From positions 93,907 to 157,906 of the forward strand of contig JBCDKU010000001.1 of the NCBI GenBank assembly GCA_038746265.1: DNA of 64,000 bases, given 5' to 3'. The notes beneath the pieces were generated by a model. The model had not been told where the DNA came from. It did no database searches and worked only from the letters and a program-made list of their open reading frames with translations. Source of the stretch: JBCBKP01 sp038746265. Its GTDB lineage: Bacteria; Planctomycetota; Phycisphaerae; Phycisphaerales; UBA1924. A program made the translations under genes and the position numbers. Below, one piece after another: positions 51,460 through 60,022 of this stretch; the stretch's first letter is position 1; every line of letters begins with the position of its first letter.

Positions 51460-52445
51460 TCCTCCGGCACATCATCACTCGTCACGATCGCACGGAACGC
51501 CGCACGCAGCTTCTTCGTCACCGGGCCCTCGGCCTTTACCGACTTGTCCTGGCCGATCACGTGCTCGACGTCATCGCCCGCCGGGTCGGGGGTGATGATG
51601 CCCGTCACCGCGATGATCTCCGCGGCAGAACCGGTCAGGAAGATCTCATCGGCCGACAGCAGCTCGGGGAAGCGCATGTCCTTCTCGACGACCTTCACGC
51701 CGGCCGCCGGCGCGAGCTCGCGCATCACGAACCGGCGCGTGATCCCCTCGAGGATGCCCGCCTCGACCGGCGGCGTGTACAGGGTGCCGTTCTTGACGAC
51801 GAAGATGTTGTCGCCCGTGCACTCGCTCACGTTGCCGTCGGTGTTGAGCATGATCGCCTCGAACAGCCCGCGGTCGAGCGCCTCGGTCTTCGCGAGGATG
51901 TTGTTCAGGTAGTTCAGGCTCTTGATCCGCGGGTCGAGGCACGCGATCGGGATCCGCGGACGCTCCGCGAGCACCACCGTCATGCCTTGCTCGTAGAGCT
52001 CCTGCGGGTAGAGCCGGATCTGGTCCGCGATGCAGATAATCCCGGGCTCGGGGCACGCGTACGGGTTGAGCCCGAGCGTGCCGACGCCGCGCGTGACGAT
52101 CAGACGGATGTAGCCCTCGGTCAGCTCGTTCGCCTCGATGCAGCGCCGGTTGATCTCGATCATCTCCGCGGGCGAGATCGGGATGTTGAGCTTGATCTTC
52201 TCCGCGCACCCGTAGAGCCGGTCCATGTGCTGCTGGGCCTTGAAGATCCGGCCCCGGTAGACGCGGATGCCCTCGAAAATGCCGTCGCCGTAGAGCAGGC
52301 CGTGGTCGAACACGCTGACCGCCGCCTCGGACTTGGGCTTCATCTCGCCCTTCGCGCCCTCGCCGATCCAGATGAGCGGGCGATCGTCGGCCGTCGAGAC
52401 CGGCGAAGGGGCCGTCGTCTGCTGGGTCTGGTCCGAGGTCGTCAT
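51456..52445 (-). CDS. ilvE: Branched-chain-amino-acid aminotransferase
   Basis: A 329-residue fold-type IV PLP enzyme of the IlvE family, exchanging the amino group of Val, Leu or Ile with glutamate. Blocks: AVSVFDHGLLYGDGIFEGIRVYRGRI (shown in part: DHGLLYGDGIFEGIR), the PLP Lys in IKSLNYLNNILAK, NVSECTGDNIFVV and GITRRFVMREL. About 20 residues precede the core. The 245 bases to pheT (52446-52691) contain no gene I can support. Confidence 0.93.
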   Translation of the reverse strand: MTTSDQTQQTTAPSPVSTADDRPLIWIGEGAKGEMKPKSEAAVSVFDHGLLYGDGIFEGIRVYRGRIFKAQQHMDRLYGCAEKIKLNIPISPAEMIEINRRCIEANELTEGYIRLIVTRGVGTLGLNPYACPEPGIICIADQIRLYPQELYEQGMTVVLAERPRIPIACLDPRIKSLNYLNNILAKTEALDRGLFEAIMLNTDGNVSECTGDNIFVVKNGTLYTPPVEAGILEGITRRFVMRELAPAAGVKVVEKDMRFPELLSADEIFLTGSAAEIIAVTGIITPDPAGDDVEHVIGQDKSVKAEGPVTKKLRAAFRAIVTSDDVPED

Positions 52446-52691
52446 GCGTGTATCTCCAATCTCTGTGCAGAATGGCGCCGTCGTCCAAGCGGCCCGGCCG
52501 CCCCGCGCCGATGTCGCACACGAGAACCTTCGCTCGCGGCGGTCAGCTGCGTCCCGGCCGATCCGACAGGGGTCCACCACGGCCCGGCTCACCGGGCCCC
52601 GACCCATGTACCGCACGGTAGGTGCGATGGTTCAATCAGGCGACTGTGGATAAAGATTTAATCCAGCGGAAACCACGGTGAACCCGCGTTT

Positions 52692-54797
52692 CTAGCCCCG
52701 CAGCTCGGCCCCGAGCCGCTCCTTGGCGGCCGTAACCAGTTGCTGGATCTGAGGATCCACCTCTTCGTGCCGAAGCGTCCGCTCCGGATCGCGGAAGACC
52801 AGCCGCAGCGTCACCGACTTCTTTCCTGCCCCCACCTGCTTGCCGCGGAACGCCCCCACGAAGTCGATCGCCACCAGCTTGTCGAGCCCGAGCCCGCCAA
52901 CGAGCGAGACGATCTCCTCCCACCGCTTCGCCTCATCGAGGATCAGCGAGACATCCCGCTCGATCGCCGGGAAGCTCGGGAGCGGCGCCGCCGAACTCGC
53001 CGGCGGGAACCGCGCCACCAGCTCATCGAGCACCAGCTCGAACCCCGCAACGGGTGTCTCCAGATCGAACGCGGTCATCGCCTCGTCCGAGATCAGCCCC
53101 ATCACGCCCAGGATCGCCGGGTCGTCGCGGTCCGTCACGCCGACCTGCACCCGCGCGCACGCGTCTGCGCGCCACGCCTTCGTCGGCGGATCGATCGGCG
53201 TGCACACCAGGCACGCCCCGGGACCCCAGCACGCCCGCACCAGCGACTCGACGGTCGCCCGAGCCGCCCGCACACCCGCCTGCAGATCCTCGGCCGACCG
53301 CTTCGCCGAGGTCTCGCTCCCCGGCACGTCGATCAGCCCCGCGAGCGACTGATGCTCAACCGAGTTGCTGTTGTTGTCTTCGGCAAACGCCGACGCGATC
53401 TCGTAGAGCCGGATCGTCCCGGGCGGCGCCGACCGCGCGTCCTGATTCTGCTTGCGGCAACCGAGCAGCCCCGCGAGCACGCTGGGCCGCAGCGTCGGCT
53501 CGCCGCCCCGCCTCTCGTCATCGACCGACGCCGTGCGCAGACCCGCGTCGATGAACAGCCCGCCCCGCTCGGGCGTCGTGAAGCTGAACGTCACCGTCTC
53601 GTCGTACCCCAGGCCCGTCATCACGCGCCCGATCTCGGTGATCGCCCGACGCCGAGGCTGCGGCGGCTTCACCGCCACCGGCATCCGCTCATGCACGGGC
53701 ACCTCATCGAGCCCCACCGCCCGCGCGACCTCCTCGACCAGATCCACTTCGCGCAGCAGGTCCCGCGACCGCCACGGCGGGATCGTGCACGCCAGCTCGT
53801 CCTCCGATGTCTGCTCCACGCCGATCCCGAGCGAGCTCAGCAAGCCGATCTGATCGCCCGCCGGAACGTCGATCCCGATCAGCGTCTTCACGCGGCTCGG
53901 CCGCAGCGTCACCACCTGATCGCCCGGCGATTCGGGCCCGGCCTCGAGCACCCCGCCCGCGATCGTGCCGCCCGTCAGCTCCGCGATCATCCTGACTGCC
54001 CTCCGCGCGGCGTAATCGATCGTCCGCGGATCGATGCCGCGCTGGAAGCGGTAGCCCGCGTCCGTATTGATCTGCATCCGCCGCGCCGCGGTGCGGACCG
54101 TCACCGGGTCCCAGGTCGCCATCTCGAAGACGATCTCGGTCGTCGCCCCGGAGACCTCGCTCTCGCCGCCGCCGATCACGCCCGCGAGGCTCGTCGCGCG
54201 GTCCGCGTCGGCGACGACGAGATCCGTCGCCTCGAGCACGCGGTCCTTGTCGTCGAGCGTGCGCAGCTTCTCGCCCTTGCGCGCATACCGGATCTCGAGC
54301 GCATGACCCGCGAGCTTCGCACGGTCGAACACATGGCTCGGGTTGCCCAGCTCGAGCGTGATGAAGTTCGTCACGTCCACCGCGTTGTTGATCGACCGCT
54401 GCCCGACCGCCTCCAGCCGCTTCACCAGCCAGTCCGGGCTGGGCCCGATCGTGCAGCCCGTGATCACGCGAGCCGTGAAAAGCGGGCAGCCCGCGTACTC
54501 GTGGTTCGTGAGCGTGAGCAGCTCATTCACATCGCCCGCTTCGTCGGGCTCCTCGAAGACCGGCATGACCAGCTCGCGCTCGCCCCGCGACATCGCCGCG
54601 ACCTCGCGCGCACAGCCGACGTGGCTCAGGCAGTCGCCCCGGTTCGAGGTCACCTCAACATCGAGCAGCACGTCGCCGTCATCGAGCGGCGTCGTCCCCT
54701 CGATCGGGAACCCCGCCTGCGTCAGAAGCTCGTCCGCCTCCTCCGCGGTGACCGGCTTCGAGAGATACTGGTTGAGCCACGCGAGACTGATATCCAT
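52692..54797 (-). CDS. pheT: Phenylalanyl-tRNA synthetase beta subunit, short form
   Basis: A 701-residue PheT. Present are the B1 start (MDISLAWLNQYL), the B3/B4 region (VTSNRGDCLSHVGCARE, GNPSHVFDRAK), B5 (TIPPWRSRDLLREVDLVEEV), the core (RAITEIGRVMTGLGYDETV) and the C-terminal anticodon-binding FDX-ACB domain (PSFPAIERDVSLILDE). The EMAP-like tRNA-binding domain of about 110 residues, which in E. coli lies between B1 and the NRxDC segment, is missing: the two are joined by some 25 residues. pheS is not in the window. Confidence 0.95.
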   Translation of the reverse strand: MDISLAWLNQYLSKPVTAEEADELLTQAGFPIEGTTPLDDGDVLLDVEVTSNRGDCLSHVGCAREVAAMSRGERELVMPVFEEPDEAGDVNELLTLTNHEYAGCPLFTARVITGCTIGPSPDWLVKRLEAVGQRSINNAVDVTNFITLELGNPSHVFDRAKLAGHALEIRYARKGEKLRTLDDKDRVLEATDLVVADADRATSLAGVIGGGESEVSGATTEIVFEMATWDPVTVRTAARRMQINTDAGYRFQRGIDPRTIDYAARRAVRMIAELTGGTIAGGVLEAGPESPGDQVVTLRPSRVKTLIGIDVPAGDQIGLLSSLGIGVEQTSEDELACTIPPWRSRDLLREVDLVEEVARAVGLDEVPVHERMPVAVKPPQPRRRAITEIGRVMTGLGYDETVTFSFTTPERGGLFIDAGLRTASVDDERRGGEPTLRPSVLAGLLGCRKQNQDARSAPPGTIRLYEIASAFAEDNNSNSVEHQSLAGLIDVPGSETSAKRSAEDLQAGVRAARATVESLVRACWGPGACLVCTPIDPPTKAWRADACARVQVGVTDRDDPAILGVMGLISDEAMTAFDLETPVAGFELVLDELVARFPPASSAAPLPSFPAIERDVSLILDEAKRWEEIVSLVGGLGLDKLVAIDFVGAFRGKQVGAGKKSVTLRLVFRDPERTLRHEEVDPQIQQLVTAAKERLGAELRG

Positions 54798-54851
54798 AGG
54801 ACCGCAGGGTACGGACGCCCGAGCGAGCCGTCAGCATCAGAACCACGCGAA

Positions 54852-54930
54852 GGGTGCCACTGGCGGTCTCCGCCGCCAGTGTGAGCGTGCAGGAACCGGA
54901 ACACTGGCGGACAAGCCGCTAGTGCCACCC
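54852..54930. repeat. REP family C inverted pair
   Basis: Two facing palindromes: GGGTGCCACTGGCGGTCTCC (54852-54871, then GCCGCCAGTGT) and ACACTGGCGGACAAGCCGCT (54901-54920, then AGTGCCACCC), about 18 bases apart. It lies between the divergent pheT and lipoprotein genes. A single unit of the same family is at 29029-29051. Confidence 0.8.
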
Positions 54931-54949
54931 AATCCAGTACCTTGCCCGG

Positions 54950-55405
54950 ATGCGACTCGCCGTCCTCTGCATGTTCGTCGCCGCCGTCCTCGCCGGCTGC
55001 CAGACCACCCCCCAGCCCCCGGCCCAGCGGCCGCCCGATTTCGCGATCGGCGCCACGGTCTTCCCGGGCCCGGGCTCCGAGGGCGAGCGGTACCTCGTCG
55101 AGCCCGACGGCATGCTCCGGGCCGAGTTCGGCGGCGGCGTCCGCCCCACCGACCACCCGCCCCGCGTCCGCCAGCTCGCCGCGGGCGAGTTCAACGACCT
55201 CTACACCCTCGCCCTGACCACGGGCCTGCTCGACTCGACCCCCAGCGGCCGCGTCAACAGCCCCGAGACCTTCCAGCCCTTCGAGAACAGCGTGCTCGTC
55301 TACTACGCCTACGACGGCCTCCGCCGCTACGTCGAGGTCACACCCGAAGACGAACGCTTCGGCCCGCTGCTCGAACGCTGGCGCGGGTGGACGTGGCGGC
55401 GTTAG
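54950..55405 (+). CDS. Lipoprotein of unknown function
   Basis: A 151-residue protein with a lipoprotein signal peptide: LCMFVAAVLAGCQ, lipobox LAGC with Cys at position 17. The mature part is Pro-rich at first (TTPQPPAQRPPD), then a compact domain ending ERWRGWTWRR. No known domain recognised. The stop overlaps by a few bases with that of the convergent gene at 55402. Confidence 0.8.
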   Translation: MRLAVLCMFVAAVLAGCQTTPQPPAQRPPDFAIGATVFPGPGSEGERYLVEPDGMLRAEFGGGVRPTDHPPRVRQLAAGEFNDLYTLALTTGLLDSTPSGRVNSPETFQPFENSVLVYYAYDGLRRYVEVTPEDERFGPLLERWRGWTWRR

Positions 55406-55923
55406 GGAACTCGGGTCTCGACTCCAAGCCCCAGTCCGGACTGGATGACGAATAGCAACACGATCACGACAAGCACAGACGCAACCCAGCGTCGTGACCC
55501 GTGCTTGATGCGTCCACGTACTGCGTAAACCGCCAGTCCGAAACCGACCCAAGAAATCGCGAGACCGCTGAGAATCGCCAAGGCGAAGACAAACTCGGCA
55601 ATGAACCCGACGGTGCTATCCCATGCGAGGAACAACATCGTCCCGGCAACAACAAGTAGTAAGAGGTTCATGACAATCGCGTGACCGGCTACGAAGAAGA
55701 CAGACGAGCGCTGCTGACTGCCAGCGGCAGGCCATGTCGTCCAACGCTTCCGATCAAGAGAGTCGCCGCACTCCGGACAAGGTTGACCGACAACCCCGCG
55801 AGCGTTGTAGCCGCAGACTCCGCAGATCGGGCGTCCGGGCCGATAAGCCAAGCGTCTGCGCCGCTCGCCTTTCTCGCGATCACCCAACAGCACCGGATTG
55901 AAACGCTCGCCCAGCTTCGCCAC
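55402..55923 (-). CDS. Zinc-ribbon membrane protein, WPAAGS subgroup
   Basis: A 173-residue protein: basic N-terminus, ribbon CGVCGYNARGVVGQPCPEC (C-x2-C-x12-C-x2-C), the segment RWTTWPAAGSQQR, then three membrane helices (about 75-98, 105-130, 150-168) with KHGSRRW before the last. Nearly the same layout and the words RW--WPAAGS and HGSRR occur in the protein at 57755-58300, so the two are paralogues. Function unknown. Less GC-rich than the neighbouring genes. Confidence 0.75.
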   Translation of the reverse strand: MAKLGERFNPVLLGDREKGERRRRLAYRPGRPICGVCGYNARGVVGQPCPECGDSLDRKRWTTWPAAGSQQRSSVFFVAGHAIVMNLLLLVVAGTMLFLAWDSTVGFIAEFVFALAILSGLAISWVGFGLAVYAVRGRIKHGSRRWVASVLVVIVLLFVIQSGLGLGVETRVP

Positions 55924-55966
55924 GGGAGAATTATGGCATTTCCGCAGCAGCGACTACACTCTGGAC

Positions 55967-56188
55967 ATGACGAAATCGCTCGTCAAGTTCGGCAACGAGG
56001 TCGCCGTGGTGCTCGACCCCGAGATCCTCGCCTCGCTCGGCATCGACGAGAACACCAGCGTCGAGATCTCAATCGAAGGTGACTGCATCACGATCACGCC
56101 CGCTCGCGATCGCGACGCCCCGCTCGCGGATGCAATCGAACAGGTCAACGACCGATTCGAGGATGACCTGCGACGGCTGGCCGAGTAG
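55967..56188 (+). CDS. AbrB/MazE-like antitoxin
   Basis: A 73-residue protein starting MTKSLVKFGNEVAVVLDPEI. The N-terminus has the swapped-hairpin AbrB/MazE DNA-binding pattern (GNEVAVVLDPEILASLGI, ISIEGDCITITPA); the C-terminal helix (AIEQVNDRFEDDLRRLAE) would hold the toxin. Its TAG stop shares a base with the GTG start of the Doc gene, a classic toxin-antitoxin arrangement. It probably represses its own promoter together with the toxin (inference from family). Confidence 0.85.
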   Translation: MTKSLVKFGNEVAVVLDPEILASLGIDENTSVEISIEGDCITITPARDRDAPLADAIEQVNDRFEDDLRRLAE

Positions 56189-56571
56189 TGCCGATCGAGT
56201 TCCTCACCTTCGACGACGCCCTCGCGATCCATCACGATCAGGTGACGAGGTACGGCGGCGCCACCGAACTCCGCGATGCGGGGTTGCTGGAATCAGCGCT
56301 CGCTCAGCCACGAGCCGGCTTTGGAGATGAGTACGCCCATGCATTCCCGCACGGCATGGCGGCGGCCTACCTGTTCCACATCGTCAGCAACCACCCCTTC
56401 GCAGACGGGAACAAACGAGTCGGCGCGGTCTGCGCGCTGGTGTTTCTGATCTTGAACAGGCGTCGTTTCGATGCGGAGCCCGGAGAAGTCTTCGACATCA
56501 CCATCGGCGTTGCCGACGGGAGCCGATCGAAGACCGACGTTGAGTCCTTCTTCCGTGATCGCGTCAGCTAA
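56188..56571 (+). CDS. Doc-type Fic-fold toxin
   Basis: A 127-residue Doc-family protein. The Fic/Doc motif is HPFADGNKR (69-77), matching HxFx(D/N)GNKR; the N-terminal LTFDDALAIHHDQVTRYGG is the usual Doc start. Doc toxins phosphorylate EF-Tu and stop translation. It begins with GTG on the last base of the antitoxin stop. All catalytic residues are intact, so the module is probably active. Confidence 0.9.
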   Translation: MPIEFLTFDDALAIHHDQVTRYGGATELRDAGLLESALAQPRAGFGDEYAHAFPHGMAAAYLFHIVSNHPFADGNKRVGAVCALVFLILNRRRFDAEPGEVFDITIGVADGSRSKTDVESFFRDRVS

Positions 56572-57674
56572 TCCGCGTCCTCAAACACCCCCACCAACCA
56601 ATCCCCCATCAGCTCCAGCACCTCCGGCATCATCGTCTGCTCGATCTGCTCGTACTCCAGACCCGACCCCGTCTTCGCTTCTTGGAACAGATGGTTCGCC
56701 TTCTCGATCACCTCGACGCGTGAGCCCGCGGGCCAGCCCTCGAGCAGCATCTCGGCCGTCGGCGCGTTGTCGCGCGCGAGGACCTGTGTATCCAACCCAC
56801 CAAACAGCGCGAGCACCGGCGCGGTTGCCTTCGCCAAGTCGCCGCGCGGGTCGTAGTTCATGAACGCCCGCATCCACGGGTTCACGAACATCGCCGACTG
56901 CGGCGTCACCGCGTTCCGGATCACCTCCTCAGTCATCGCGCCCTGCGTCTGCACCATGCCCATCTCGACGAGCACGTCGATGATCTCGTCACGCTCTGCG
57001 CCCGCGGCCGCCTTCTCCGTCAGCTTCTCCGCGAGCGGCACAAGCTCATCGGTGATTTCCGCGGGCATCCCCGCCGCTGTCATCCCCGCGATCATCTGAC
57101 CGCTCAGGATCGTGCTGCCGCGCACGGTCGGGCCCGCGAGCAGCACCGCGGGCCCGTCGAGCTTGCCCTGCCCCATGAGGATCGCCGCGATCGTGCCGCC
57201 CTCGGAGTGCCCGATCAGACCGACGCGATCGACCTTCTCGTGTGCACGCAAGCGCGCGAGCGCCCCCTCGGCGTCCTTCGCGAGATCGAAGCTCGTGTCG
57301 TTCTGGATCGTTGTGATGTCTTCGACGGCCGACCCCGCGATGCCGCGGTCGTCGTACCGCAGCACGACGATCCCGCGCCGCGTCAGCGTGTCGGCGATGA
57401 GCTTGAAGGGTTTGTGACCCAGCAGCGTCTCGTCGCGGTCCTGCCCGCCCGAGCCCGTCACAAGGATCACGCCCGGGAATGGCCCTTCCCCGAACTCCTC
57501 GGCATCAGGCACCGTGATCGTCCCGGCAAGCGTGATGCCCTCCTGAGCCGAATCGAAACGGACCTCCTCCCCGGCGTAGGGGAAGGGCGGCTGCGGCTCC
57601 TGCGGGCGGTTGGGCTGGGCGGCCGCGAGGGGCGCGACGGCGAGGACCAGCACAGCAAACAGTCGTTGTAACAT
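56568..57674 (-). CDS. Exported alpha/beta hydrolase
   Basis: A 368-residue protein with signal peptide (residues 1-20, LFAVLVLAVAPLAAA). The alpha/beta-hydrolase fold shows VTGSGGQDRDE (oxyanion region), VGLIGHSEGGTIAAIL with the nucleophile Ser, the acid in FGGLDTQV and the His in KANHLFQEA. This layout matches exported esterase-like proteins of unknown substrate. The stop overlaps that of the convergent Doc gene by 4 bases. The start at 57674 is followed by a clear signal. Confidence 0.85.
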   Translation of the reverse strand: MLQRLFAVLVLAVAPLAAAQPNRPQEPQPPFPYAGEEVRFDSAQEGITLAGTITVPDAEEFGEGPFPGVILVTGSGGQDRDETLLGHKPFKLIADTLTRRGIVVLRYDDRGIAGSAVEDITTIQNDTSFDLAKDAEGALARLRAHEKVDRVGLIGHSEGGTIAAILMGQGKLDGPAVLLAGPTVRGSTILSGQMIAGMTAAGMPAEITDELVPLAEKLTEKAAAGAERDEIIDVLVEMGMVQTQGAMTEEVIRNAVTPQSAMFVNPWMRAFMNYDPRGDLAKATAPVLALFGGLDTQVLARDNAPTAEMLLEGWPAGSRVEVIEKANHLFQEAKTGSGLEYEQIEQTMMPEVLELMGDWLVGVFEDAD

Positions 57675-57754
57675 CGAAATCTCCAGCACTGTGGACAAGT
57701 CCGTGACCCATTCGGGTGTAGGGACAACACGCCAGCCGGTTTCGGGAGCATTTG

Positions 57755-58300
57755 TCAACTTGTGCCCCCTCCGGGGGGTCCGAGAAGTGCAATCAGGGCG
57801 ACAAACCCCCACTCGACGCCTGCAGTGGTTAGGGTGATGACACCAAGCGAGAGCGGGAGTCGCCGCGAGCCGTGAATCAGCCGTCGCCTTCGAATCAGAA
57901 GCACGAGCAGTACCCCAAGCCAGGCGCCGCCGGCCAAGCTCAGGGCGCCGAGCTGGACGATCACGTCGCGGCGCTGCTGGACGACCTCCGGGCGGCCGAG
58001 CTCGGCCCAGTCCGTCCCGACCACACCGAGCACGACCAGCACCGCGTGAGCGCCGAGCGTCATCCCGACGTGAGCCAGAAGGACCAGAACCAGCGTCCGG
58101 CGGTCGATCGAACCAGCGGCGGGCCAGACGAGCCAGCGGCCGCGGTCGAGGACCTCCCCGCACCCGCCGCACACCGACCCGACCCGGCCACGAGCATCGA
58201 GACCGCACCGCGCGCAGACCGGCGATCCGGGCCGGTCCGAACGGGCACCGCCGCCGCCGCCTCGACCCCGGCGTCCCGTGCTCGTGTATCCCCCCGCCAT
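57755..58300 (-). CDS. Zinc-ribbon membrane protein, WPAAGS subgroup
   Basis: A 181-residue protein: Gly/Arg-rich N-terminus, ribbon CARCGLDARGRVGSVCGGC, the segment RWLVWPAAGSIDRR, and about three membrane helices with LIHGSRRLPLSL before the last. Paralogue of the protein at 55402-55923. It diverges from the LptF/G gene (24 bases). Function unknown. Confidence 0.7.
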   Translation of the reverse strand: MAGGYTSTGRRGRGGGGGARSDRPGSPVCARCGLDARGRVGSVCGGCGEVLDRGRWLVWPAAGSIDRRTLVLVLLAHVGMTLGAHAVLVVLGVVGTDWAELGRPEVVQQRRDVIVQLGALSLAGGAWLGVLLVLLIRRRRLIHGSRRLPLSLGVITLTTAGVEWGFVALIALLGPPGGGTS

Positions 58301-58324
58301 CGCAGGAGCAACATACGCTTGTGC

Positions 58325-60004
58325 ATGCCGTGGACGCTCTGGCGGTACGCCACAGTCGAACTCTGGCGGCTCGTTCTGATCTCGACGCTGGTCTTGGTGC
58401 TGGTGATCGCGTTCTCCGCCGCCGTGAAGCCGCTCGCCGACGGCACGCTCGGACCCGCCCAGGCGCTCGCGTTCATGGTCCTCGCGACGGTGCCGATGCT
58501 GGCCTACGCCCTGCCGTTCGCGGCCGCCTTCGGGACCGCCCTCGCCTACCACCGGATGGCCCAGGACAACGAGGTCGTCGCCGCCCTCGCGGGTGGTCTG
58601 CCCCACCGCACGCTCATCGTGCCGGCGATCGCGTCGGGGATCGTGCTCGCCGGGGCGCTGGGGCTGCTCAACGAGCAGATCATCCCGCGCTTCCTGCAAC
58701 GCATGGAGCAGATGATCACCCTCGACGCCGTGGACGTGCTCGTGCGCCGGCTCGACCGCGGCGAGTCCGCGGCGCTCGGCAGCCTCGTCGTCCACGCGGG
58801 CTCGATCCGCGAAATCGAGGGCCCGCCCGAGGGCGAGATCACCAAGGCGCTGCACCTCCGCGACGTCACCGCGATCGAGGTCACCGACGAGGGCGAGGTC
58901 CTTGATGACGCGACCGCCGAGCACGCGTGGGTCTCGCTCTGGCCCGGCGATACCGTCGGCATCGATGACGGCTCGCTCGTCGGTTACATGCGCTTCCAAA
59001 AGGCCAGCATGTCCAACGAGGGCACGCTCGGCACCGCGGGCGAGTTCACCACGCCGCTCTTCCGCGTGCCCAACGCTTTCGAGGACGACCCCAAGTTTCT
59101 CACCGCGGGCGAGCTGCAAGAGCTCCGCGATCACCCGGAGCGCATGAGCTTTATCCGCTCGCGGCAGTCCAACCTCGCCCGCGAGATGGCGCGGCTCGAG
59201 ATCGGCGAAGAGCTCCGCAGCACGCTCGCCGCGGGCAAGCCCGTCCGCTTCACCGGGCCCGACGGCGTCTTCTCGATCTCGAGCGCCCGCGCCCGAGGCT
59301 TCGGCGACTGGACGCTCGTGCCCCGCGGCGCCGAGACGATCTCGATCGAGATCGACCGCGCCGACACGCTTGGGACCGACATCATCACCGCCGCGGGCGG
59401 CGAGCTGATCATCGAAGAAGCCGCCCCGACCAAGGACGTCACCGTCGCCGCGAGCGCCGAGCAGCTGACGCAGCTCTCGCTCTCGCTGGTGCTCCGTGAT
59501 CTGGTGATCGGCTCCGACGGCTCGCCCGTCACGACGGGCCGCGCCGAGCGCCGCTACACCGGGCTCGTGCTCGCGTCGGACCCGCTCCCGGAGCTCTCAG
59601 GCTTGACCGCGCTGGGCCTGCTCGACCGCGCGAACGCCAAGATCGGCTCGGGCGATCTTGCGACGGGCCGCCTCGCCGAGCGCCGCGACGCGCTCTCGGA
59701 ACGCATCGCCAAGCTGGGCCGCGAGATCACCAGCAAGCAGCACGAACGACTCGCGATGGCGGCCGCTTGCCTCGTGATGGTGCTCTCGGGGGCCGTCACC
59801 GCGCTGAAGCTCCGGCACGCGATGCCGCTGGTCGTCTACCTCTGGACCTTCTTCCCCGCACTCGGCGTTGTGCTGCTCATCTCGATCGGCCAAGAATCCG
59901 TGCATGACTCCGGAGCGATCGGCATCCCGATCCTCTGGTCGGGCGTGGCGGGACTCGGAGTCGCCGCCACGCTGGGCGTGCTCCGCATCAAGCGGACCGC
60001 CTGA
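58325..60004 (+). CDS. LptF/LptG-family permease with enlarged extracytoplasmic domain
   Basis: A 559-residue YjgP/YjgQ-type protein: first helices about residues 12-32, 45-70 and 92-112, with the coupling segment MAQDNEVVAALAGGLPHRTL near 78-98, and the last helices at about 475-555 (LAMAAACLVMVLSGAVTAL). LptF and LptG, with LptB, extract lipopolysaccharide from the inner membrane for transport. E. coli members are about 360 residues; here the domain between helices 3 and 4 is about 190 residues longer. No lptB is near. GT39 and PAP2 genes follow. Confidence 0.88.
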   Translation: MPWTLWRYATVELWRLVLISTLVLVLVIAFSAAVKPLADGTLGPAQALAFMVLATVPMLAYALPFAAAFGTALAYHRMAQDNEVVAALAGGLPHRTLIVPAIASGIVLAGALGLLNEQIIPRFLQRMEQMITLDAVDVLVRRLDRGESAALGSLVVHAGSIREIEGPPEGEITKALHLRDVTAIEVTDEGEVLDDATAEHAWVSLWPGDTVGIDDGSLVGYMRFQKASMSNEGTLGTAGEFTTPLFRVPNAFEDDPKFLTAGELQELRDHPERMSFIRSRQSNLAREMARLEIGEELRSTLAAGKPVRFTGPDGVFSISSARARGFGDWTLVPRGAETISIEIDRADTLGTDIITAAGGELIIEEAAPTKDVTVAASAEQLTQLSLSLVLRDLVIGSDGSPVTTGRAERRYTGLVLASDPLPELSGLTALGLLDRANAKIGSGDLATGRLAERRDALSERIAKLGREITSKQHERLAMAAACLVMVLSGAVTALKLRHAMPLVVYLWTFFPALGVVLLISIGQESVHDSGAIGIPILWSGVAGLGVAATLGVLRIKRTA

Positions 60005-60022
60005 CACGTACCACCCCCTCCC

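Noticed and set aside
52460..52640. Possible tRNA or structured RNA between ilvE and pheT
   Set aside because: Segments such as GGTTCAATC recall a T-arm, but no acceptor stem or anticodon arm can be formed around them.
52740..54884. Plus-strand open frame of 714 codons
   Set aside because: It is the shadow of pheT with the same Arg/His/Pro-rich composition.
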